From: JANRIC01 sp033765345
GTDB taxonomy: Bacteria > Bacteroidota > Bacteroidia > Cytophagales > Microscillaceae
Assembly (NCBI GenBank): GCA_033765345.1
Contig: JANRIC010000085.1
Span: 1 to 45,355, forward strand
Direction of reading: 5' to 3'
Length of the DNA: 45,355 nt
The notes under the pieces are model-generated. The model did no database searches. It was not told the DNA's origin and saw only the letters and a program-made list of their open reading frames with translations. Of this stretch, positions 16,030-24,430 are shown in pieces. The stretch's first letter is position 1, and the number at the start of each line of letters is the position of its first letter. The translations under genes were made by a program, and so were the position numbers.

Positions 16030-16620
16030 TTAATGGTACAATAGTAAAAATCCGAACAAATATAACCAAAGAATATCCAAAAAGTGCCAATAGGTAGCAC
16101 ACATTTCAATCCTTGTAAGATTTTTTGAGTGAATTTTGAATGTAAATGCTGAATATAAGGCAATTAGCAGGAAAACCAAGCCACTTACTATGTGAAAGGC
16201 GTGTACTCCCGTAATTACATACAGAAAAGATTCGGAAGGATTTCCTCCGGTAAAGAATATTTTATTATTTACCAAATCAGCCCAAGCATAGTATTGACCT
16301 ACCAAAAAGGCAAAACCTAGTATCGTAGTGATCGCAATGGCTAATTTCAGCATAGGCAATTTATCTCTTCGTGCGCTGAATACTGCCCAATGCATCGTAG
16401 CACTGCTGATAATCAAAACCACTGAATTAGTCCAAAATAAATTCGGTAAGTCAAAATACAACCAGTTGCCTTCTGCCTGCCTTACAATATAAGCACTTGT
16501 AAAAGCTGCAAAAAGCATGATAATGCTCACGATAAAAAGCCACAAAGCAAATTTATGAGGATGCATCGATAAGGTATCTCTAGGCTCCTCGGCTATATGA
16601 ATGTTTAGTTCTTTTTCCAT
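16030..16620 (-). CDS. Cytochrome c oxidase subunit III-like protein (first copy in operon)
   Basis: A 196-residue protein with five membrane helices. It has the subunit III landmarks ITGVHAFHIVSGLVFLL and CATYWHFLDILWLYLF at the C-terminus. It lacks the first helices and the long insertion seen in the neighbouring paralog, so the two are not recent duplicates. It starts 4 bp after the heme O synthase stop and is followed at 15986 by the longer subunit III gene. Which of the two sits in the mature oxidase, or whether both do, cannot be told from sequence. Confidence 0.88.
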   Translation of the reverse strand: MEKELNIHIAEEPRDTLSMHPHKFALWLFIVSIIMLFAAFTSAYIVRQAEGNWLYFDLPNLFWTNSVVLIISSATMHWAVFSARRDKLPMLKLAIAITTILGFAFLVGQYYAWADLVNNKIFFTGGNPSESFLYVITGVHAFHIVSGLVFLLIALYSAFTFKIHSKNLTRIEMCATYWHFLDILWLYLFGFLLLYH

Positions 16621-16624
16621 AAGA

Positions 16625-17524
16625 TTAAATTTTGTCTAATAAATAAGCTATTTGAATAATCGGTAAATAGATAAATGAGCCAAACATAATCTGTAAAGCT
16701 ACTATACGACTGGGTGCAAAGACCAGACGAACAACAGGGATCAAAAAGAAGAAGCCCGCCATCGTAACAATAATCGCCGATACCAAACCACTGATTCCCA
16801 ATTGATATGGAATTAATCCAAGCGGGATTAGAAACAAAGTACTGAGCATAATTTGGATGGCTGAGTTCAAATCCTGTCCCCCTCGCGAAGGCAGTAGTTT
16901 AAATCCGGCCTTTTGGTAGTCTTCATCCATTACCCAGGCAATCGCCCAGAAATGAGGAAACTGCCAGGCAAACTGAATCAGAAATAATATAAATCCTTCA
17001 AAGCCAATCTCTCCTCGGGCAGCTACCCAGCCCAAAAGCGGGGGCAAAGCTCCGGGAATTGCCCCTACGATGACGGCAATCGGCCCAATACGCTTCAAAG
17101 GTGTATAAATAAATCCATATAAAAACATAGAAAACAAAGACAGCAGTGCCGTTAGAAAATTGGTAAAAATCAATAAAAGCGTAAATCCCAATAGCCCTAT
17201 CAGAAAACCAAAACCAATAGCTTCATCCACTGTCAGTTGTTTGGTAGGCAAAGGTCTTTTTTGGGTGCGTTTCATCAGTTTATCTATATCTTTTTCTAAG
17301 ACCTGATTGATGATGATTGATGCTCCAGAAATCAAAAAACCCCCAAAAGCCAAAATAAGAAAACTCAACCAGTTAATTTCTCCTTCTGCTCCAAGCAAAA
17401 AACCAAAACCTGCCGAAAAAGCAACCAGAAAAGACAAACGGGGTTTGAGCAAAGCCCAATACATACGCGTTTTATCTATCTGAATGATTTTTGTATCTTC
17501 AATAACTGACTTGATTGTAATCAT
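16625..17524 (-). CDS. ctaB: Protoheme IX farnesyltransferase (heme O synthase)
   Basis: This 299-residue UbiA-family enzyme attaches farnesyl to heme B, giving heme O for the oxidase. It has about nine membrane helices. The first prenyl-diphosphate site is NQVLEKDIDKLMKRTQKRPLP, carrying the D-x-x-x-D pattern with the R-T-x-x-R-P-L-P tail; the second region contains DEDYQKAGFKLLP. The start at 17524 overlaps the upstream ctaA gene by 26 bp; an internal ATG at 17464 is possible but would remove a conserved-looking lead-in. It acts with the preceding heme A synthase. Confidence 0.93.
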   Translation of the reverse strand: MITIKSVIEDTKIIQIDKTRMYWALLKPRLSFLVAFSAGFGFLLGAEGEINWLSFLILAFGGFLISGASIIINQVLEKDIDKLMKRTQKRPLPTKQLTVDEAIGFGFLIGLLGFTLLLIFTNFLTALLSLFSMFLYGFIYTPLKRIGPIAVIVGAIPGALPPLLGWVAARGEIGFEGFILFLIQFAWQFPHFWAIAWVMDEDYQKAGFKLLPSRGGQDLNSAIQIMLSTLFLIPLGLIPYQLGISGLVSAIIVTMAGFFFLIPVVRLVFAPSRIVALQIMFGSFIYLPIIQIAYLLDKI

Positions 17525-18626
17525 CTGCTTTCAAAGTATTATTTTCTGTTTGCCATACTAAAGTTTGTATGGTTCGACGCTGATTTACCAATAAAAGAAC
17601 ATAAAATTGGATTCCCAAACCTACAACTGCCAGAAGCAAGTGTAGTGGCTGTATAAATGCCGGAATTGCCAGGTAGGCCATTGCCGCTCCACTGGCTGTT
17701 TCTATGATCAATAAGGCCAGTAAAAGTAAGGCATTTTTATAAATAAGTCCTTTTTGCTGCATCAATTTATATACTAAAATTCCATGTACCGCAATCACCA
17801 ACAAAGAAAAAGAACGATGTACATAAAACTCTATTCCTAACTGACTGATCCAAGTATTTCGGGCGGCTTCTCCAAGAGCTTTGGCTATGATATCTACCGA
17901 CTCTCTTACCTGTGTACCCAGAATTAATTGGATCAATAAGAGTACAATGCCTAATCCTAGTAATGTATTGATCAGCTTTTTTGAGCCTATATTTTCTACC
18001 TGAGGTGTTCTTGAGCGATATACCAAATAAATCAAACAAAATACCAACAATATCGCAAGAAGCATGTGAGTAGTGATCATTCCCGGAAGTAAATTGGTAG
18101 AGACGACAATAGAACCGATCCAACCTTGAAACCCTACCAACACCAAACTAAACACACTTCCATACACAATAACACGGTCTTTATTCCAATAAGCCAATGA
18201 ACTCATCAAAGTCAATAATATCAAAAAGCCCGTCAGCACACCCAAGAGACGATTTACGTACTCAATCCAGGTTTTGTATACATTAAAATCGGCCTCTTCA
18301 TACATAGAGGAATCCCCTTTAATCTTTTGGCTCAGTTCCTTAAACCCGCTTCGTTCCAGCATATTAGCAAGTCTTTCATTCTTTACTTTGCGCTGTTCGG
18401 CATAGATTTCTTTATAATTTGCTGGTAGTTCAGAAGCTTGGGTAGGAGGAATCCATTCACCAAAGCATTTAGGCCAATCTGGGCACCCCATTCCGGAACC
18501 TGTACTTCTTACGATACCACCTGCTAAAATTAATAAATAGATAATTACAAGAGTGCTTACCCCCAGTCGTCTGAAGATAAGCATCCCTTTATTTAAATCT
18601 TTATTTTTAATGTGCGTTATGGTCAT
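17499..18626 (-). CDS. ctaA: Heme A synthase (COX15/CtaA)
   Basis: This 375-residue membrane enzyme oxidises the heme O methyl group to the formyl of heme A. It has eight membrane helices in two four-helix halves. The diagnostic N-terminal loop is GGIVRSTGSGMGCPDWPKCF (residues 42-61) and the heme-ligand histidines are in YVNRLLG-, TTHMLLA-, YVHRSF- and PLHLLLA-type segments. The start overlaps the end of ctaD by 20 bp and its own 3' end overlaps ctaB, so translation is probably coupled. An extended hydrophilic loop (residues 62-115) follows the first helix, as in other Bacteroidota members. Confidence 0.92.
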   Translation of the reverse strand: MTITHIKNKDLNKGMLIFRRLGVSTLVIIYLLILAGGIVRSTGSGMGCPDWPKCFGEWIPPTQASELPANYKEIYAEQRKVKNERLANMLERSGFKELSQKIKGDSSMYEEADFNVYKTWIEYVNRLLGVLTGFLILLTLMSSLAYWNKDRVIVYGSVFSLVLVGFQGWIGSIVVSTNLLPGMITTHMLLAILLVFCLIYLVYRSRTPQVENIGSKKLINTLLGLGIVLLLIQLILGTQVRESVDIIAKALGEAARNTWISQLGIEFYVHRSFSLLVIAVHGILVYKLMQQKGLIYKNALLLLALLIIETASGAAMAYLAIPAFIQPLHLLLAVVGLGIQFYVLLLVNQRRTIQTLVWQTENNTLKADDYNQVSY

Positions 18627-20505
18627 GCGCTGAATGATCCTCTTGAATCTCCTGACCTTCCATCATTTCATTTTCATACTCAAGATTTGAGTTGGGGGTC
18701 TGAGCCAAAGGTATATGCTGAGGGATAAAATCCGTAAATCCATCTAACTCAGCGTTTGGTTTGCTGTAATCATAAGCCCAACGATATACATAGGGAATCT
18801 GACCTGGCCAGTTGCCGTGTCCGGGTACTCTTGGCGTAGTCCATTCCAAAGTATTTGATCCCCAAGGGTTCGCAGGAGCTTTTCTTCCTCTGAAAATGCT
18901 ATATACAAAGTTAAAGGCAAAGAAAGCCTGTGCTGCAAAGGTGATGATCGCAGCCGTACTGATAAACATATTCAGGTCGGTAAAACCTTGAGTAAACTCA
19001 AATCCGGTGAATGAATAATATCTTCTGGGGAATCCGGCAATACCGATATAGTGCATTGGGAAGAATACCAGATATATTCCTATAAAAGTCATCCAAAAGT
19101 GGATATAACCCAATGTTTCATCCATCATTCTACCGAACATTTTGGGAAACCAGTGATAAACACCCGCCATAAAACCAAAGAAAGATGCACTACCCATCAC
19201 AATGTGGAAGTGAGCTACTACGAAATATGTATCGTGTAGTTGAATATCCAAAGCATTGTTACCCAGTACGATACCTGTTACTCCACCTGAGATAAATACC
19301 GATACCAGACCGATAGAAAACAGCATGGCAGGTGTAAAGATGATATTTCCACGCCACAAGGTAGTGATATAATTAAATGCTTTTACGGCAGAAGGAACTG
19401 CAATAATCAGTGTCAAGAACATAAACACAGAACCCAGAAATGGATTCATACCAGTCACGAACATATGGTGTGCCCATACGATGAAGGAAAGAATCGCAAT
19501 TCCAATCATCGAGCCAATCATCGCACGATAACCAAAGATAGGTTTGCGAGAGTTGGTAGAGATAATCTCCGAAGTAATCCCTAAGGCAGGCAAAAGAACG
19601 ATGTACACCTCTGGGTGACCCAAGAACCAGAACAAATGCTGGAACAAAATAGGACTACCACCCTGATGATGCAAAGCCTCACCACCGATATAAATATCTG
19701 AAAGATAAAAACTTGTACCGAAGCTACGGTCAAAAATCAACAACAAGGCTGCCGCAAACAATACCGGGAATGAAAGAATTCCGATGATTGCAGTCAAGAA
19801 AAATGCCCAGATAGTCAGGGGTAATCTTGAGAAGGAAAGCCCCTTAGTCCTGAGATTAATTACCGTAGTGATATAGTTGATACTTCCCAGAAGAGAAGAT
19901 ACGATAAATATAGACATGCTTACCAGCCAGAAAGTCATTCCTGCTCCAGAGCCAGGTACAGCTTGAGGCAAAGCACTCAAAGGTGGATAAATAACCCAAC
20001 CCCCACTTGCAGGTCCGGTTGGTAAAAACAAAGAATAAAACATAATCACACTGGAAGTAAAGAAAAACCAGTAGGAAAGCATATTTAAAAACCCGGAAGC
20101 CATATCACGGGCACCGATTTGTAGCGGAATCAAGAAGTTACTGAAAGTACCGCTCAATCCGGCAGTCAATACAAAGAAAACCATGATGGTTCCGTGCATA
20201 GTTACAAATGCCAGATAAGCTTCGCGCTCCAGTTTACCCGTTTCATTCAGGTATCCGCCTAAAATTGGGCGTAAAAACTCCAACTCCATATCTGGAAAAC
20301 CCAGCTGAAGTCTGAAAATAACCGACATAGCACCACCAATAAAAGCCCAGATCAATCCTGTAATCAAGAATTGCTTAGCAATCATTTTGTGGTCTTCTGA
20401 AAAGATATACTTTTTAATGAAAGTCTCTTCGTGGTGGTCGTGGTCGTGCCCGTGGTCGTGGGTATGATCTTGAACCTGAGCAGTATGTTGAGATGCTGTT
20501 GCCAT
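18607..20505 (-). CDS. ctaD: Cytochrome c oxidase subunit I (A-type heme-copper oxidase)
   Basis: The catalytic 632-residue subunit has 12 membrane helices. The ligands are visible: His104 (VTMHGT) and His434 for low-spin heme a, His432 (VVAHFH) for heme a3, and His297, His346 and His347 for CuB. GHPEVY (296-301) carries the cross-linked Tyr301 and Glu299, the hallmark of A1-type proton pumps. The termini are unusually His-rich: ten histidines lie between residues 7 and 25 and four in the last nine residues. The gene starts 19 bp after ctaC. The enzyme reduces oxygen to water using electrons from alternative complex III through cytochrome c domains. Confidence 0.96.
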   Translation of the reverse strand: MATASQHTAQVQDHTHDHGHDHDHHEETFIKKYIFSEDHKMIAKQFLITGLIWAFIGGAMSVIFRLQLGFPDMELEFLRPILGGYLNETGKLEREAYLAFVTMHGTIMVFFVLTAGLSGTFSNFLIPLQIGARDMASGFLNMLSYWFFFTSSVIMFYSLFLPTGPASGGWVIYPPLSALPQAVPGSGAGMTFWLVSMSIFIVSSLLGSINYITTVINLRTKGLSFSRLPLTIWAFFLTAIIGILSFPVLFAAALLLIFDRSFGTSFYLSDIYIGGEALHHQGGSPILFQHLFWFLGHPEVYIVLLPALGITSEIISTNSRKPIFGYRAMIGSMIGIAILSFIVWAHHMFVTGMNPFLGSVFMFLTLIIAVPSAVKAFNYITTLWRGNIIFTPAMLFSIGLVSVFISGGVTGIVLGNNALDIQLHDTYFVVAHFHIVMGSASFFGFMAGVYHWFPKMFGRMMDETLGYIHFWMTFIGIYLVFFPMHYIGIAGFPRRYYSFTGFEFTQGFTDLNMFISTAAIITFAAQAFFAFNFVYSIFRGRKAPANPWGSNTLEWTTPRVPGHGNWPGQIPYVYRWAYDYSKPNAELDGFTDFIPQHIPLAQTPNSNLEYENEMMEGQEIQEDHSAHDHNAH

Positions 20506-20524
20506 AGTGTATATTCTAATTTTT

Positions 20525-21604
20525 TTATTTGCTAATACTTGCTGTTTTAATATTTTCTCCTTCTGTTTCTTTCTTCATATCGGCTAGATTTTTCTTGCGT
20601 AAATCTGACATTCCTTTACCTTTAAATTGAGGATTTTGCTCGAGGAAGGGAACTTGCTCTGCATACCACTTTTTATAATCTGCTTCATCTTCTACCACAA
20701 TGATATATCTCATCGCAAAATGCCCTATTCCACATACTTCTGTACAGGCGATTTCATAGTTGAATTTAGGATTGCCCAATTCTGCTCTCATTTCTTCGGT
20801 AGTTTTAATAGGTACAAAGCGGAATTGGGTGGGCATTCCGGGTACTGCGTCCATTTTCAAACGGAAGTGAGGCGCAAAAACGCTGTGCAAAACATCTCTT
20901 GCACGAATTTTAAGCAAAATTTCCTTGCCTTTAGGAATGTGTATTTCTCGGGCAATAAAATCATCTTCGGAAGCTTTTTTCTCAAAGTCAATTCCAAATT
21001 CATTTCCAGCTGCATCATCAATCAAACGATAATTATAATCGCCCAATACGCCGTCTTTACCAGGGTATCTTACCTGCCAGGCAAATTGTTTTCCCATGAT
21101 TTCTAATTCAATAGCTTCCTCAGAAGGAGCTACTTCCATGATTCCGTGCCATACTTTCCAGCCAAAAAACACCAGTAAAGCCATAATCACAGCAGGAACA
21201 ATAGTCCAGAACACTTCCAAACGGGTATTATCGTGGAAAAACGAAGCCTTTCTTTCTTCATTATAACGGTATCTGAAAGCAAACCAAAACAAACCGATAT
21301 TGGTAATGATAAACATCGCCGTGATAACCGACATAGTAATCCAGAACAAATTATCGGTCTGAACACCATGCTCCGAAGCAGAAGGCGGAAGAAAGTGATT
21401 AAAAGCTATTCTGGTGTACCAAATACCAGCAATTAATCCTAAAATAGGTACAATTAACATCAACCATCCATTGATATTATTGCTTGCGCCTACACGTTTG
21501 TTGTCAGATCTTTGAGCTACTGATACAAGTGTATTGATTCTGAATAACATAAGGAGTATTATTAGAATTAATACCCCAATTAGTCCTAAAATAAAACCTG
21601 TCAT
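20525..21604 (-). CDS. ctaC: Cytochrome c oxidase subunit II
   Basis: This 359-residue subunit carries the CuA site on a periplasmic cupredoxin domain: His240 (VLHSVF), then C287-TEV-C291-GIG-H295-FA-M298, all ligands present. Helices near residues 88-110 and 133-150 match the usual pair of the family; two more upstream (3-22, 46-66) are an N-terminal extension seen in Bacteroidota. There is no fused cytochrome c domain, so electrons must arrive from a separate donor such as the ActE or ActA heme domains. It is the first oxidase gene after actF, with a 105-bp gap that has no full promoter box. Confidence 0.94.
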   Translation of the reverse strand: MTGFILGLIGVLILIILLMLFRINTLVSVAQRSDNKRVGASNNINGWLMLIVPILGLIAGIWYTRIAFNHFLPPSASEHGVQTDNLFWITMSVITAMFIITNIGLFWFAFRYRYNEERKASFFHDNTRLEVFWTIVPAVIMALLVFFGWKVWHGIMEVAPSEEAIELEIMGKQFAWQVRYPGKDGVLGDYNYRLIDDAAGNEFGIDFEKKASEDDFIAREIHIPKGKEILLKIRARDVLHSVFAPHFRLKMDAVPGMPTQFRFVPIKTTEEMRAELGNPKFNYEIACTEVCGIGHFAMRYIIVVEDEADYKKWYAEQVPFLEQNPQFKGKGMSDLRKKNLADMKKETEGENIKTASISK

Positions 21605-21709
21605 AATATTATATCTTATTTTTTCAGCTTTAAAATATTAAAACTTTGTAGCAGTACAATGTTTTGCAAATTATTGAAAATATAGAAAATTTCCTAATGC
21701 GATCTAGGC

Positions 21710-23026
21710 TTAATTGAATTGCGTAAAATGTGCACTTTCTTGAATGAAAGGGTGATTTTTGGCAATCAAAGGAGCTTTAGACAAACTATTGGCAAATACA
21801 TAGATAAAAGCACTCGCAAAAATCAAAATACATCCGAATTCTACCAGCCCGAATCCAGCGTGATCTCCCACTGTACCCGGCATAATCATCATATAAAAAT
21901 CTAAATAATGCCCTATCAAGATAGCAAAAGCCACAATTTTAAGGAAGGACATAGTTCTTTTAGATTCCTTGGTCATTAAAGCCAGGAAGGGAAAAGCAAA
22001 ATTTATAATAATATTCAAAAAGAATATCCCTCTGTAATGTCCGAATAATCTGGGTTGAAAATAAATAGTTTCTTCGGGAATATGTGCATAATAAATTAGC
22101 AGAAACTGAGAAAACCAGATATAAGTCCAGAAAATACTAAAAGCAAACATAAATTTACCCAAATCGTGCAAATGATGTTCACTCACCAATTTGAAATAAC
22201 CAGCTTCTTTTAAATATACCACAGCCAGGGTAGTGGTTGCGAGTCCGGCTACAAAGATACTGGCAAAATTATACCATCCGAACATCGTACTGAACCAATG
22301 GGCATCAATAGACATGACCCAGTCCCAAGCTGAAGTAGACGTGGTTACTGCAAATACAACCACAAATACCGCTGAATAATAAACCATTTTGTTGTAAATG
22401 GTGGGATTTTTCAGATATCCTTTGTAATCGGTAATTTTATCTTCATCCAAAGAAAGTTTTCTTAGAAATCGGAATAGTCCGTACCACAACACAAAATACA
22501 ACAACATTCTAATCAAAAAAAACGGTGTATTCAAATAAGGAGTTTTCCCCTTTAGAATCGGGTCGTGGGCTACTGCGTCGGCGTGTGTCCAATGGAATAA
22601 ATCCCCTCCGGCTATAAAAAATAAGGCTAAGAGCGTTATTCCGGTAAAAGGCAGAAAATAACCGAAAGCTTCAGGTACACGTTTGATCAAAGCCGACCAA
22701 CCCGCCCAGGCTACATAATTGACCGCTACAAAAAACACCCCTACCAGTGCTATTCCATTAAAGTATACGGTACAAAGCCATAGGTTAGCCCAAAGTCTTT
22801 TAGACCAGTGAAATTCCTCTCCGCCGCCGCCTGCAAGTGCGTGTGATTCTCCGTGAGTACCTCCGTGTTCACCTCCCAATCCTATCCCTAGCATCCAAAG
22901 TAGAATACCTACAACTACCATTGCAAGTCCGACTCCTCCAGCAATGATCAATTTATTTTTTAAAGCTGGGGTGAATTCGTATTGAGTTTTTTCATCAGCA
23001 AGACTGATTTTGTGTCCCTCTGCCAT
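21710..23026 (-). CDS. actF: Alternative complex III subunit ActF (membrane quinol-site subunit)
   Basis: The 438-residue protein has about ten membrane helices and belongs to the NrfD-like, quinol:cytochrome c oxidoreductase membrane subunit family; it is a distant relative of ActC encoded in the same operon. The N-terminus is polar, and a Gly/His-rich stretch (residues 50-75) follows the first helix. Its place after actE and before the oxidase genes is the canonical order of the complex in Bacteroidota. ActF is thought to help anchor the complex and may contribute to proton translocation. The latter is from family knowledge and still debated. Confidence 0.9.
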   Translation of the reverse strand: MAEGHKISLADEKTQYEFTPALKNKLIIAGGVGLAMVVVGILLWMLGIGLGGEHGGTHGESHALAGGGGEEFHWSKRLWANLWLCTVYFNGIALVGVFFVAVNYVAWAGWSALIKRVPEAFGYFLPFTGITLLALFFIAGGDLFHWTHADAVAHDPILKGKTPYLNTPFFLIRMLLYFVLWYGLFRFLRKLSLDEDKITDYKGYLKNPTIYNKMVYYSAVFVVVFAVTTSTSAWDWVMSIDAHWFSTMFGWYNFASIFVAGLATTTLAVVYLKEAGYFKLVSEHHLHDLGKFMFAFSIFWTYIWFSQFLLIYYAHIPEETIYFQPRLFGHYRGIFFLNIIINFAFPFLALMTKESKRTMSFLKIVAFAILIGHYLDFYMMIMPGTVGDHAGFGLVEFGCILIFASAFIYVFANSLSKAPLIAKNHPFIQESAHFTQFN

Positions 23027-23080
23027 ATTTTTATATCTTTTAATATTTAGGTTCTCAAATCAATTTAAACATCTAGAGTT

Positions 23081-23767
23081 TTATTTTTGTGCAACAGTAG
23101 AATCCGCTTTTGGAGTAGCCGACGCATCAGTTGCTTGTGGTGCGCTTGTACGACCCTGCAATTGAAATACATAGTGTACGATTTTCCAGCGTTCATCTGG
23201 AGTAAGTTGCGAACCGTGCGGCCACATACGTCCTTTGCCGTGTGTGATTACGTGATAAATATGACCCGCAGGCAGATTTGTATAAGCTGACCCTTTTAAA
23301 TTGGCAACTCCTTTATACATTTCAGCAACGGTACCTTTACCGTCACCCTCTGCCCCGTGACAAGGCGTGCAGATTCTTGTGTATAAAACTTTACCTTCGG
23401 CCAATACTTCCTCGTCGGCAGGATAGGGATTTTTTAGCACTTTGGCTGCTGTCTCAAAATCATCGGAGGCCACGTGGTTATAAACCATCAATTCTACCAT
23501 TTTTTTGGCAGAACCGGTAGAGTCCTCGATCGTAAATTCGGTATTAAACCTGCGGCGTGGAATGGTACCCTCGGCTGGGGTTCTCATATTAATGCCCAAG
23601 GGATTGATTTTATTCCCTTCTGTTTGACTGTAAGGTTCATAAGACTTGGCCACATACATTTGCGGAGCATATTCCAAACCTCTATCGTTATAATCTCTTT
23701 TACAAGCACTTAGCAGCAAAACCAGCCCCAAAGAGCTTAAAAATATTTTAGAAGAAATCTTTTTCAT
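23081..23767 (-). CDS. actE: Alternative complex III subunit ActE (monoheme cytochrome c lipoprotein)
   Basis: The 228-residue protein has a lipoprotein signal peptide with lipobox LLSAC (Cys22). One heme c site, C133-TPC-H137, is followed by a Met in GRMWPHG as the likely sixth ligand. The segment before the heme (residues 30-110, including NPYPADEEVLAEG) matches the ActE family. The short tail after the heme domain is rich in Ala, Ser and Thr. It is attached to the periplasmic face and passes electrons from the complex toward the oxidase. It lies 18 bp after actD. Confidence 0.92.
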   Translation of the reverse strand: MKKISSKIFLSSLGLVLLLSACKRDYNDRGLEYAPQMYVAKSYEPYSQTEGNKINPLGINMRTPAEGTIPRRRFNTEFTIEDSTGSAKKMVELMVYNHVASDDFETAAKVLKNPYPADEEVLAEGKVLYTRICTPCHGAEGDGKGTVAEMYKGVANLKGSAYTNLPAGHIYHVITHGKGRMWPHGSQLTPDERWKIVHYVFQLQGRTSAPQATDASATPKADSTVAQK

Positions 23768-23785
23768 TGTAAACTTTATTATAGT

Positions 23786-24328
23786 TTATAGTTCTACTTC
23801 TTTTTCTTTGGGTTTTTCGGATACTTTACAATCTATAAGCACTTTTTCTATTTCCTCCTGCGTGAAGCTGGTGTTTTTATCTAAATCTATAGCCATCACA
23901 AATTTATCGTCGGTGCTTCTAGGATCAAACATCAATGCTTTTTTTCCGGGTCCTAAGCCATTGGAAACCAAGAAAGTACCCACCATTCCCAAGGCTGCCA
24001 ACAATACGGTGGCTTCAAAAGTCACAGGTACAAAGTCGGGATAAGCCAAATGATCTTTACCCCCAACATCCATCGGCCAAGCAGCCCCTAGCATATAGGT
24101 TTGCATCCAGAGTGCTAAAAAAGTACCAGTAGCTCCGAACATAAAAGCCGCCTTGGCCAATCGAGTACGCTTATAGCCCAGGTAATGCTCTAAATCGTGA
24201 ACCGGATAAGGTGTGTATACATCGTGTATCTTAATGCCTAGGTTACGAATTTTTTTTACCGCTGCAATCAAAATCTCTTCCTCATCAAAGATTCCGACCA
24301 GAAATTTCTTGTTATGTTTTGCTGCCAT
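23786..24328 (-). CDS. actD: Alternative complex III subunit ActD (DUF3341)
   Basis: This 180-residue protein has a cytoplasmic N-terminal ferredoxin-like domain (GIFDEEEILIAAVKKIRNLG) followed by the family motif VYTPYPVHDLEHYLGYKRTR (residues 38-57). Two membrane helices follow (about 62-82 and 107-127), then a charged C-terminus. It is a structural subunit of the quinol:cytochrome c oxidoreductase with no redox centre visible. It sits between actC (102-bp gap) and actE. Confidence 0.93.
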   Translation of the reverse strand: MAAKHNKKFLVGIFDEEEILIAAVKKIRNLGIKIHDVYTPYPVHDLEHYLGYKRTRLAKAAFMFGATGTFLALWMQTYMLGAAWPMDVGGKDHLAYPDFVPVTFEATVLLAALGMVGTFLVSNGLGPGKKALMFDPRSTDDKFVMAIDLDKNTSFTQEEIEKVLIDCKVSEKPKEKEVEL

Positions 24329-24430
24329 ATCTCAAAATAGGAATATCTTATTTAAGTTTAATCAAATTAAAAATGAGCTGCTTATCTGTTTTTTCATTTA
24401 CAAAAAAACAAACCATTGCTTAGGATTTCA

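Noticed and set aside
15987..16163. N-terminal extension of the longer subunit III
   Set aside because: The extra 59 codons overlap the neighbouring gene and do not resemble oxidase sequence; the ATG at 15986 gives a normal start.
20627..21106. 159-residue plus-strand open frame
   Set aside because: Antisense to the CuA domain of oxidase subunit II; composition is that of a shadow frame.
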